A DNA stretch of 64,000 nucleotides from Actinomucor elegans (taxonomy: Eukaryota > Mucoromycota > Mucoromycetes > Mucorales > Mucoraceae), in the NCBI GenBank assembly GCA_026027325.1, contig JAMSLZ010000020.1:62001-126000 (forward strand), given 5' to 3'. A program made the translations under genes and the position numbers. Shown here one piece after another: positions 20,947 through 32,206 of the stretch; positions within the stretch are counted from its first letter, which is position 1; each line of letters opens with the position of its first letter. The notes beneath the pieces were generated by a model that saw nothing but the letters and a program-made list of their open reading frames with translations, had not been told where the DNA came from and made no database searches.

Positions 20947-22577
20947 ACGAACAAACATGCAATCCCAGCACAACCAGGAACTCGATCATTCCAATCAATA
21001 TGATAGCGACCTTGATCAATTGCCATCAAGTAATATAAAAAATACATTACTATGTATGCGACTAATATATATTATAATAGATCATTGGCAACAAAACGAT
21101 GATAATAATTGGATCCGCTCTCTACTCAGCAGCAGTCGTATAGATAATAACAATAACTCATTGATCAACACTTCAACACCGCCATCGCTACCTCCTCTAC
21201 AAACCTCAGCACCTTCATTGTTGCAATCTCGTTACTATCCCAGTACGGCTCCTCCAGCAACTACAGTATCTAATGCCAGCTTGTACCAGCATTATGCTAC
21301 TTTATCTCGTTCAAATAGTTATAATAACCATTTATATTCACCCTATAGTAGACGACCTTACAACCCACCAGGCAAGCTCGGTAGATCTAGATTAACAACT
21401 ACTTTATGGGAAGATGAAAGTACATTGTGTTATCAAGTTGACTGTCAGGGCATATGCGTCGCGCGTCGTCAAGGTATGTTACTAGAATAAAAAAAAAGCA
21501 TATGGTATCTAACGTATTTATGGTAGATAATAATATGATCAATGGAACAAAGCTGCTGAACGTTGCAGGTATGTCACGAGGAAAGCGTGACGGAATCTTG
21601 AAAAATGAGCGTGGTAGGATTGTGGTGAAAGTAGGTGCTATGCATCTCAAAGGCGTCTGGTAAGAATTACGCTCGCATTACTTAAATGGCTTGATACTTA
21701 TATTTACATGTTAGGATACCATTTATAAGAGCCAAAGCTTTGGCTAATCAGTTCAAAATAGCGGACATTCTTTATCCCATTTTCTCGGATGATCCTACCT
21801 CTTTCTTATATCCTTCCCATCTTCATCAAATGAATCGATTTCATCAGAATCCGTCATCTTACAAGCCTACTAAACCCACCTATCGCGGTTATTATGGCAC
21901 ATCAGTAGCAGGCACTACAGCTTTAGAATTACTCACCAATAGTAATCGAATACAGTCGGAAACAACTTCGGCTATTATCGATCATGATACTACTATTACT
22001 ACTAACGATACGTATGGCATTTGTAATAGTCATTCGACGCAGCAAGCACGCGCTAGTCGTCATCCACATTATGACCAACCAAATCAGTCTGCAACTAGTA
22101 GTAGTGATAGTAATAATACTATAGCTGCTACAGATGCCATTTCCACTACTAACGCTGTCGCTACGATTACCACAGGTAGTTTAAATAGTGCTTCTTTTGA
22201 TTCTACCGATTATTCAACCGCTTCTTCTTGCTCAAATCTATCGGATTTTCCAAGGGACAGCTATTTCAATTCGAGAGAAAACGAAGGTTGCAGGATTGCG
22301 TTATCATAGTTTGAAATACTGAATGATTACTGATTATTTTGTGATAGTCAAGCCGGTTGCTCAACCTTACTATTACAGCAATCATGATGGCACTGTAGAA
22401 GTTACCAAACCATCTCCATATTTTAGTTCCCTTGCAGCAAGAATAACGTCGTCTCCAAATCAGGAAAATTCTACAGGTGTCCTGTACCAGCAACCAACAG
22501 CAACCGTATCTGCCTGCTCCACATCTTCGTCCTCTTTATCTTCTCTTCATCCCAATAGCTCCAAACCATTTTGGTAA
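20909..22577 (+). CDS. APSES-domain transcription factor (StuA/Asm1/Efg1 type)
   Basis: Five exons; introns 21030-21080, 21474-21526, 21660-21714 and 22287-22347. 482 residues from the ATG at 20909; the ATG at 20957 is an alternative. The APSES DNA-binding domain (about 143-243) is nearly textbook: [71 protein letters not shown]. Flanks are Ser/Thr/Asn-rich and disordered. StuA-type factors control conidiation, morphogenesis and dimorphism in fungi. The first intron is 51 nt and stop-free, so unspliced mRNA would insert 17 hydrophobic residues without a frameshift. The last intron uses a weak donor (GTTGCA). Confidence 0.92.
21030..21080 (+). other. Symmetric (3n) stop-free intron in the APSES gene
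   Basis: GTAATA donor, branch-like GACTAAT and ATAATAG acceptor over 51 nt. Its translation is hydrophobic ([15 protein letters not shown]), unlike the polar protein around it, which supports it being an intron. Because it is 3n and stop-free, retention would be silent to nonsense-mediated decay. Confidence 0.65.
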
Positions 22578-22814
22578 CTCTCTTTTCTATTAGAACATTT
22601 CTTTCTCTCTTTAAATAGTGATAATAATAATAATAAAAAATGTATCTACAAGGTCAAAGACACGTCTAGTAGCAATAACAAGTGTACTGAACTATTAAGG
22701 TAGGCGGGTCGGCGCTGTTTCAATACCACCGGGGACAGAAGTGGGTGGATTACAAAATGCATCAACCAAGTGGAGGCTCTAATAATCTTTCCCTCTATTT
22801 CACCGGTGTTACCA

Positions 22815-23575
22815 ATGGTAAAAATAACGAAGATATACCAGCTATCCGTCCATCCATCCATCCATCCATCCATTCAGTTCAGCTGCGTATCTTGATAGAA
22901 AGAACAAGAATCAGACAGAAGGACCGAAATCTCGAGTAAAAACTGAGACTAGGAATCCGTGATTCGGCATTTACAAACCCGACATTTTGGAATTTCAAAA
23001 GATAAGCATGGATTTTCGGTACAATCATTGTTGAATTGCAAAAGACATTTGCACTGCAATACTATGAGCGATTCTGAATTGGATATATGAATGAATGGAT
23101 GGACGGTTCTGGACTTATGAGAATTACATGCATGGGCTAACGTTTTACTCTTTCAATAGGCTATCGTTAAGGCTCACGAACTCCGTAACAAGAACAAGGC
23201 TGAACTTGTCAAGATTCTTGACGAGCAAAAGCAAGCCCTTGCCGCTATCCGCGTCCAAAAGGTCGCTGGTGGTAAGCTCCAAGAAATGTAAGTTTTATTG
23301 AAATCTGTCAATAGTTTGAAATTAATCCACCCAATTTCTATAGTGGTGAGGCTCGTAAGAACGTTGCCCGTGTCTTGACTGTCATCAACCAAACTCAACG
23401 CGACCAACTTCGTCTTTTCTATCAAAAGAAGAAGTTCACTCCTCTTGATCTCCGTGTCAAGAAGACTCGTGCTATGCGTAGAGCTTTGACTCCTTTCGAA
23501 AAGTCCAAGAAGACCGTTCGTCAACAAAAGAAGGAGGCTCACTTCCCTCTTCGCAAGTATGCTGTTAAGGCTTAA
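22815..23575 (+). CDS. RPL35: 60S ribosomal protein L35 (uL29)
   Basis: Three exons: ATG alone (22815-22817), then 23160-23287 and 23344-23575; 120 residues. Exon 2 begins A-I-V-K-A-H-E-L-R, so a bare ATG in front restores the family start (M-A-x-x-K-A-x-x-LR). The body contains [40 protein letters not shown] and the terminal [10 protein letters not shown]. The ATG at 22815 follows a pyrimidine-rich stretch and is immediately followed by GTAAAA. No other upstream ATG/donor pair keeps phase 0. uL29 sits at the peptide exit tunnel of the 60S subunit. Exons 2-3 are certain; exon 1 is inference with good support. The gene starts 237 bp after the APSES stop codon. Confidence 0.9.
22818..23159 (+). 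other. Long first intron of RPL35 with complementary arms
   Basis: 342 nt, far longer than the 45-90 nt norm of this window. CCGTCCATCCAT at 22846-22857 is the exact reverse complement of ATGGATGGACGG at 23095-23106; further pairs follow after a mismatch. A branch-like GGCTAACG lies near 23135, before the TTTCAATAG acceptor. Folding the arms would bring the splice sites to a normal effective distance. Confidence 0.65.
22850..22873 (+). repeat. (CATC)n tetranucleotide repeat
   Basis: Five to six CATC/CCAT units in RPL35 intron 1, the same repeat as in the RPS5 leader. Confidence 0.85.
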
Positions 23576-26500
23576 ATTACCCTCCAAAAACTACATGATG
23601 TATTTCAATGAATAAAAATGTAGCGCATTTGAACAAACTTATGCCTATATCATCTCACTATTAAGACCTGTTTGAATTTGGACAACTTTGATTGGATTGA
23701 GAGATTTAAGTGATGTATTTTTTTTTCTGTATATTCTTTTTTTTCCTGATCTTTAGAAATTTAACTTGATTTCTTTAAAGCGACTTTTAGTAATAAGAAA
23801 TCACCAATATGCGAAGTGTGATGGTACATTTTGTACAGAATTTTATTTTGCATTGAATGGTGTACAAATCCTACTTACTTTCCCTATCATAAAGCCTCCT
23901 TTTTGAATAAAGTCTACTCGTTTCACGTCTTTACACTTATTATCATAATTCGCGTCTGTTGACAGCAAAAATACAACCCCTCTGTATTTACATGCTCTCT
24001 GGCACGGCAAATGTAGCTTAATTAAAATGTGTGCTTTTAAAATATCATCTTGGCGCTCCATTAAAAAGCTATTATTTAAAAATTTAGGTTGAATGTATTA
24101 TATTGTAATTGACGGTTTCGTGAGGCAATTAGCATATAATCTTTAAAATGCCGTATATCTAGACGATACTATGTGATGTTAAGATATAAGCACTACATAT
24201 ATTTAAGATTTCAGCTCGTCTAACCCGGCATTCAATAGCAATACAATACTTAATAGGCCTCAAACTGTGCAATATAGATATATTGATCTTTCTTTTTCAT
24301 CAATAATCAAATCGCACGCTCAGCGTGATCGAATTGTTGTAATCCTTTTTTTGTAGTAGAAATCAACTTATATTCCATACAACTCTCAGTAATGGTTGGT
24401 TGTAAACGACATTGTATTTCAATGAATCCAGACCTAATGATCAATAGATCTCTCAACCAAACTCTGATCGATATCTCACATTCAATGACCAGTGCATACT
24501 CAAAATGAGCTATCTAATATAATAATTACTTAGCTGCAGCTCAACCTTATATTATACGTATCAGTGGCTGACTTGTAAAATGACTTGCATTTCTCATCTT
24601 GAGCTAATTATCTATAGATCCCTTAACTAATCTCATCCAATTAGTGCATTTATACATGTCCAAAAATAAACTGTTTAATCTAGCAAGGGTTTACTTTACG
24701 AAAGTACGAATTAGAAACTATTTATAGGCGTAAACGAGATGTTATAATGACTTGATAATCATCTTTGAGATGGTACTAATGCAACTGACACTTTTCTATA
24801 TATCAAGCAACAATCATTTAAATTCAAAATATACTTTCTAGCAACGTTCTAAATAATCAAACCTTGTACTTTGCATTACTTTCTCTTCTCTTTCCCTTTC
24901 ATTGTTGAACCCATGATGGCCTCCTACTTTTCAGAAGATTGCTTTATTGCTATTGTTATAGATTTTAATGATAAAATTTATTTGATAAAATGCTAAAAGA
25001 AAGAAAGTGAATGATTTGATTGCTCAAATGCAGCTTACTTTTTGTCCTTTTTACCTATACAGACAATAATAAAAGTACTTGATTTTGTAATGCCTAAGTC
25101 GAATTTGCCCAACTTTAAACATGGTAATAATCGTCTTCCTTTAATAATTAAGGTACTCGTAATTATTTCAAAGGCAACGCGTACAGTTACTAATTCTATT
25201 TTCTATATGTATTTTGGTTTGATAAAACGATTAAAGCTATGGTTGCTGACCAAATTTATACTGTAGTCTGTAATTTTAATACTTAGGTTCCTTGGTCATC
25301 GTCTGGGGACAGACATATATGTTTATTTTTTGTTTGACTGACATGATAGTAATAATACTATAAAACTAAGATTGATTATATTTCTTACTCAATTGAATGG
25401 TTCTTCCAAAAAGGTTTTAATTGAACACAGGGCTTTTTTTTATGGGCTTGAAAAAAGCTACAATATAGTACGGTAGTATGTAGTGTAGCCTGATATCAAC
25501 GCTACGCTTGCATTTCGTTTTCACCTTGTTTAAATTAATTTCACCAAGCCGTCCCCAACTAGTTCTCTTAGTATAAAAAAGAAACAGCATATGCTTTAGA
25601 TTGCGTGAAACAAATTTCTATCGTAAACATTGCTATAAAGCATATCTAATGTCACTTAAAAATGATTCAACTGTTTGCCTCCCACTAGATTTTATTTCAT
25701 CTCTATTGGTTGGCAATGATTAATTAAGTGATATTTCTCAAGCTCCACTCAAAATTAGGAACAGAAAATTTGGAATAAGTTTTGACTCCCCTTTTTAATA
25801 GCAAGAAACTCTAATAGACGCAAAATAAACCATCAACACTGAGCGGTATTTAATTGGACATCTAATGTTATATAGAGTATTAAATATTTTCCTCTTTAGA
25901 TGATTATATTTGATAAGCAACAATTTCTTGCATTTTTTTTTTTTAGAAATATAACTATAGTTCGAACACTTTACTTATAATGAAATCCAATAAATATATG
26001 TTCGCATACTACTAAATATATCCCATCCGCTGTATTAACAGGCTAGACTGAAAAACTGCTTTATTAATGCTCTATTATAAAAAAGTAATATTTTAAAATT
26101 TTGAATCAAAGCAATACTCCTGAGTTCTCTCAGAAATTACCCCATTTTAAACATATTGGCATCAACCGGTTCGCCTCGATCAAATATCGCATTCGATTAA
26201 TAGTTCATACACTGAATAAATGACTACGCATGTTAGGGGACATTATTTTACTAAAATACAATGAACTTTCTATACAATAATGACTGTCAGTAAACTGTGT
26301 GTAAATAAATGCAATCTAATACTAATTTTTGAAATGCAGCATACATATTCGTTTTATTTTAGCTAATGAAAGATATGGCGGACGTAGCACTTACCAGATG
26401 TGATATTTGATCAGTATCATTCCTGAAATTCGTAGAATATTAGATCTAGATTGTATGGAAGATATGCGATGTACTGCTATGTAGTCATTAAAGTATGATA

Positions 26501-27329
26501 TAAACAATGTTAAGACAATAATAGTTTTAGTAGATGCAGAGGTTTAATTTGAACATGTACAATTAATCCGATGCGATAGTGGACCGGAATCGGTTATGAA
26601 ACCTAAGAAGGAAATGAGAAGATTCAAAGTTTTTTTTTTCTTTCTATTAGCTCTGTTTTTCACCTCCATTATATTTTCTGCAGTTAACAACACTTTAGTG
26701 GTATATATTTTAAATATAATAAACTTGACGTATCTGAACATACCTATGTGTATTTTTTACTGCTTTTTTTTTTTTACATAAAAAGGATGTAAGTTATAAC
26801 TCTAAATGTGTAGATCCTAAAATTTAATGTTCTACCAATAAGATCTGTACAGTTTCGAAGCAATCTAATATAGTTTTTGCTTCATTTGGCGTTCAATTGA
26901 ATTTTCACCATTTTTATTAATATGTTTTTGGTGCATCAATACTTTTCCTTTCTCAAAAATTGCTTTCAAGCGATCAAACTAATTTATGATGATCAGAACG
27001 TGTCTCAAACAAACGAAAAACGGTATTTAAGTACCGAAAACCAATCAAGCTTGCCATATTGGCATTACTACGCGTTCGTATCTTTGTTTTGATGGTATTG
27101 ATGATGTTTAAAGAAGTGATTTTCATAATGTATCCTATCTTGTAGAATTAATGATTGTAAATCTATAGCAATTATCGCATCTTCCTATTATTCTGCCCTT
27201 GAAAATGCTTTGTCACGAAAGCACAGCAGCATGGGTTTATGACGAATGTAATTCAAACGGAGATCAGCAGTCTTTTGCTCTTTTAGGATTTTACATTAAC
27301 CAAACTCTTTTTCTTTTAGTATATACATA
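23576..27329. other. Long gene-free region with dispersed repeats
   Basis: 3.75 kb, very AT-rich, no supported gene. Diverged copies of the dispersed repeat lie near 24410-24500, 24580-24680 and 26160-26240, all mainly in reverse orientation. Short reading frames here (for example 25042-25266) lack similarity and coding bias. Confidence 0.5.
24410..24680 (-). repeat. Dispersed intergenic repeat, reverse copies
   Basis: Reverse complement reads AGCTCATTTTGAGTATGCAC ... GATCTATTGATCATTAG, aligned by eye to 39467-39545. A second unit (24580-24670) shares TTAGTTAAGGGATCTATAGA with the copy at 5690-5765. Confidence 0.55.
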
Positions 27330-30300
27330 ATGTCGACCTCTTGGGAGTCAAAGCTAACGCCGAGAGAGGTTTCAGCTTACAAACAATTATTTCAGTCAGC
27401 TAGCAAAAGCCAACCCAATGTAGTAACTGGTTTAGAAGCAGTTCAGTTTTTTGCGAAATCAGGTCTTCCTAACGATGTTTTGTCACAAGTAAGCTACCAT
27501 TTCGATTGTATGATATGCTCTAATAGCTTCGTTTTAGATTTGGGAAACTGCAGACGAAAATAATCTCGGATATCTTACACCAGATACGTTTGCTATAGCA
27601 CTCAAGCTTATTTCTTGCGCGCAAAATAATATTAAAGCAATTGAACCCTTATTCTCTACGGGTAAACTATATACACTTTTGAGAAATGAATGATTGTCTT
27701 ATGTTTCCTTTGTCTAGTTACACCATTACCAAAAATTCAAGGTATTCAGCTGACAAGTTCAAATAGAAGCAGTATGGATTCGTTAAGCAAAGCTGCCATC
27801 ACGCCTGCTGAAAGGAAAAAGTACCAAAACATTTATTGGGCTCAAAACCCAACTTCGAATGGCATTCCTGCAAACACTGCTCGCAATTTATTTGCAAAAT
27901 CCAGATTACCAAACCATCAGTTGTCTCAAATATGGTAAGTCACAACGAGTTTCTCGGTAAGAATTGGATGATTGATATCACTATGGCCTAGGACTTTAGC
28001 TGATATTCGTCAATGCGGCTATTTAGATGAAACTGAGTTCATTATTGCCATGCATTATATTGCCAAATGCATGGATAAATCCATCACTACCTTACCCTCC
28101 ATCCTACCTACAGACGTATATTTGGTAGCTTCCAATGGCACAATGTCTCCAACACGTACCTCGTTTGTTACGTCACCACTACTGAAAGCGAGAGCTGAAA
28201 AGATTGATACGATTGGCAATATAGCATTTGCATCCGATAGAACTAGTTCGAATACAGTATGGGATATCACAGCACATGAAAAGGCTCAATATGATACGTA
28301 CTTTGCTAAACTGGATAAACAGCGTACAGGTGTTGTGCAAGGAACAGACGCAGTAGACTTTTTTAAAAACTCCAAACTACCAGAGACTGATCTAGCCAAG
28401 ATTTGGGATCTAGCTGATATGGGTAAAAAAGGATATTTGAATGCCAATGAGTTTGCCGTCGCCATGCATTTGATTCATCGACGTTTGACAGGCGGTGCTG
28501 TGCCTCATATGTTGCCCAAGTCATTGATACCTCCTCCAACACCTACGGCTATACCTACATCACCCCTATCTCCTACTGGCGCTTCGTTTCATAGCGTAGA
28601 TCCAACAAGAGGATCGGGTACAAATCATCAAAGAGGTATAACAATGTTGTCCATAAGTCTTAGTACTTTAATTAACCCTCCTATTCAACAGGTATGGATG
28701 AAGACTTATTAGGCGACTTTGGCAACAATGAGAAACTTACTGAAGAAACCACACAAGTGAATCTCTTGCAAAACGAAATTGCTACCACCAAAAAATCCAC
28801 CATCAACATCCAAGCTCAACAAAAGGCTGCTGAACAATCCCTTACTGCACTTCAACAGAAGAAAGCCGACCTTCAAAGCCAACTTGAAACTCTTTATCAA
28901 CAAAAAGAAGCCGCAAATGTAAAGCTTGAGCAATTGCAAGCTTTAGTGAAAGAGGAACAACCTATTTGGACCTCGACCGAAGCTGAATTTGCTTCAGCAG
29001 AAGCTGAATTAAAAGACACACAAACTCAATTAACTCTAATTAAGGATGAATTGAAGAAGGGTCAACTAGAGAATGAAAAACTACGTCGCAGCGTGCATAA
29101 TATACAAATGGAATCGATGCGTCTGACAAAGGAATTGGATGAATTGCACGAGGTGAATCGAAAGAAGCAGGAAGAAGCTGCTGTACGTCGTAAAGCTAGA
29201 GAGGAAAAAAAGACTGCGGCTGCTGCTGAACTAAAAAGAAGAAAGGAAGAGGAAGAAGCTGCTCGTAAAGCTGAAGAGGCAAGATTAGCTGAGGAAGCTA
29301 GATTGGCTGAAGAGGCAAGATTAGCTGAGGAAGCTAGATTGGCTGAAGAGGCAAGATTAGCTGAGGAAGCTAGATTGGCTGAAGAGGCAAGATTAGCTGA
29401 GGAAGCTAGATTGGCTGAAGAGGCAAGATTAGCTGAGGAAGCTAGATTGGCTGAAGAGGCAAGATTAGCTGAGGAAGCTAGATTAGCTGAAGAGGCAAGA
29501 TTAGCTGAAGAGGCAAGATTAGCTGAAGAGGCAAGATTAGCTGAAGAGGCAAGATTAGCTGAAGAGGCAAGATTAGTTGAAGAAGCTCATAAGGTTGAAG
29601 AGGCAAAATTGGCTGAAGAAACTCGTAAGATCGAGGAGGAAAGGCTTGCCGAAGAAGCTCTTAAGAAGGCTAAAGAAGAATCTATACTTGCAGAGGAAGT
29701 TCATAAGATTGAAGAAGCTAAACTTGCTGAGAAAGCTCGTAAAAAGGCTGAAGGGGCTCGTAATAACGCTGAAGAAGCTAGGCTTACAGAGGAAGCTCGT
29801 ATTGCTGAAGAAGATAGGCTTACTACTGAATTTCATAAAGCTGAAGAAGATAAACTTGTTGAAGAATCACGCAAAGCTGAAGAAGTTCGTAAAGCTGAAG
29901 AAGCTCGTAAAGCTGAAGAAGCTCATAAAGTGGAAGAAGCTCGTAAAGCTGAGGAAGCTAGATTAGCTGAAGAAGCTCGTAAAGCTGAGGAAGCTAGATT
30001 AGCTGAAGAAGCTCGTAAAGCTGAGGAAGCTAGATTAGCTGAAGAAGCTCGTAAAGCTGAGGAAGCTAGATTAGCTGAAGAAGCTCGTAAAGCTGAAGAA
30101 GCTCGTAAAGCTGAAGAAACTAGATTAGCTGAAGAAACTAGATTAGCTGAAGAAGCTCGTAAAGCGGAAGAAGCTCATAAAGCTGAAGAAGCTCGTAAAG
30201 CGGAAGAAGCTCATAAAGCTGAAGAAGCTCGTAAAGCGGAAGAAGCTCGTAAAGCGGAAGAAGCTCGTAAAGCGGAAGAAGCTCGTAAAGCGGAAGAAGC

Positions 30301-31912
30301 TCGTAAAGCGGAAGAAGCTCGTAAAGCGGAAGAAGCTCGTAAAGCTGAAGAAGCTCGTAAAGCTGAAGAAGCAAGACTGATTGAAGAAGCTCGTAAAGCG
30401 GAAGAAGCAAGACTGATTGAGGAAACTCTCAAGGCAGAAAAGGCTCTTAAGGCTCACACTGCGGAAGAAGAACGTGTATCCGCAAAAAAGGAAGTTGCAC
30501 AAGTAAATGCCCGTGAAGATCATATCAGATTAGAGCAAGAGGAGGAGATGAAACGAAAAGCAAAAGAGGAACGTGCAAGATTGGAGCAAGAAAAAGCTGA
30601 ATCTGAAAGACAAACCCAACAAGAACTTGAAACAGCAGCAGCCGAGACCAACAAAGACCAAAGTTTGGCCAATGATAAAGAATTACCCAAGGCCAAACAG
30701 ACGAACGATGATACTGAGGTAGGTTAATGATAAACGTGCATAGCAAAGTCTTAATTGAACGTTAATAACTAGGAGCTATCTGAGAAGGATAGAAACATCT
30801 CAAACGAATTGAATAATGGTGCTGGCACCTTGTTAAATAGAAATGAGGACGAGCTAACAGACGGAACAGAAGAGGACTTCTTTGATGCAGTGGATTCTGC
30901 ACCAATGAAAAGCGCTCCTGCTCAAGAAGCAGTAGATGGATTTATCATGATTGAACATCCTACTAGTGAGGGTCCTGCTGTGGCCACAAAACAGCAATCT
31001 GTAACCCCTTTGACAGAAAAAGGTCAAGTCAAACCTGCTATCACGAAGATCTCAAACCAACCTATTATGGACGACGGCGCTCCTTTTGGAACCAAACAGG
31101 AAGAAGAGCCTGTTGTGATCAGTTCGCTTTCTGGATCCGAACATTCAGTTAGTGGCAGTGTATCTACTAAGCAAAAGAAGCCACCTGCACCACCACCACC
31201 AAAGAAAGTCTCAGAATTTGAATCGATATTCGGTTTATCCACTCTACCTGCAGCTTTTACTCGAGGATTTGGTAGTGATGATGATGAATTCTTTAATAAC
31301 GGAGAAACATCTAAACAAGAACATGTTACACCGACAGCCATCAGTGCAGAAAAGGCTGTGCCATCTGCATCAGCACCATTTGAGGCCAAACCAGAACAGA
31401 CTGAGCTTAAGAGTGATCGAAACAAGGTTGGGCATAACCACGAGACCGCAAATTATAGCTTCCAGGATTCTTTTCATTCGTCTTCTTTTGTAAAGGGTGA
31501 AACTATAGGAGTAAATGAAAATACAAGAGGAGTTGACGAAACATCCATAGCAAAGAAGGAGCAATCTTCTCAATCTCTTGATCCTATAGACAAGAAAAAG
31601 AAAAAGAAGAAGAACATAGTATCATGGGCTAAGAGTTTTGGTGGTTTTGATCATGACAAAAAGAAGAAAAAGAAAGAAAAGGAAACGTCAAGACCAGCTT
31701 CTACGCGTAGTGCATCATTGAATGCTACTACTGAAGATATTACAAATGCTAATAATACGCCTGTCTTTGATGTCTCTACGATTCAAGGCAGTCATATTGC
31801 CGAATTAGTGAATATGGGATTTGAACCGGCGGCAGCTCTAGAAGCGTTAGATCGTTATGATCAAGATCTTGAGAAAGCTACCAACTTTTTGTTGGACCAA
31901 GCTTATAAATAA
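27330..31912 (+). CDS. EDE1: EH-domain endocytic scaffold (Ede1/Eps15-like)
   Basis: Six exons; introns 27489-27537, 27662-27717, 27935-27991, 28636-28691 and 30719-30772. 1436 residues. Three EH domains (about 5-95, 120-205 and 255-345) each show the helix-loop-helix core, e.g. LSQIWTLADIRQCGYLDETE and LAKIWDLADMGKKGYLNANE. A coiled coil (about 370-560) follows, then a giant charged array of EEARLA/EEARKA hexapeptides (about 576-961). After that come an acidic, Pro-rich disordered region with a PAPPPPKK stretch, lysine-rich patches, and a C-terminal UBA domain (about 1393-1432, IAELVNMGFEPAAALEAL). Ede1 starts clathrin-mediated endocytosis by binding NPF motifs and ubiquitin. The hexapeptide array is the unusual feature. 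Confidence 0.93.
29275..30430 (+). repeat. Coding minisatellite, 18-bp unit (36-bp higher order)
   Basis: Tandem 18-bp units encoding EEARLA, then a degenerate stretch (about 29578-29880), then EEARKA units. In the first block two spellings alternate (GCAAGATTA / GCTAGATTG), making a 36-bp higher-order repeat. The block at 30180-30360 is near-identical, a sign of recent expansion. The sense strand is strongly purine-rich. Reading frames on the opposite strand are mirror artefacts. Confidence 0.95.
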
Positions 31913-32206
31913 TATAATATATACTATAAAATCGTTGTTGTTCTGAGAACTCATTAAAGTGGTTTTACTTGTATGACAATGTGTGTTAGGAGTACATTTG
32001 ACAAAACATAAACACAAAAGACGCGTATATCACATGGATTACTTTTGAAGATGTCCAAGCGTTCAAATTACTGATAGACACGTTATCATAAATCACTAAA
32101 GGAGCCTACACAACACTAACAAATACCTCCTATCTCACCCTTTTCTAATAAAAAAGTGGAATATCATTATGAAAAAAGGCTTCTTTTCTCTCTTACAATT
32201 AACAAA

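Noticed and set aside
25042..25266. Forward reading frame in the 23.6-27.3 kb gap
   Set aside because: Composition matches surrounding non-coding DNA and the hydrophobic residues follow from T-richness.
30138..30523. Three long reverse-strand reading frames across the EH-gene repeat
   Set aside because: They are mirror images of the 18-bp repeat with no start context or family match.
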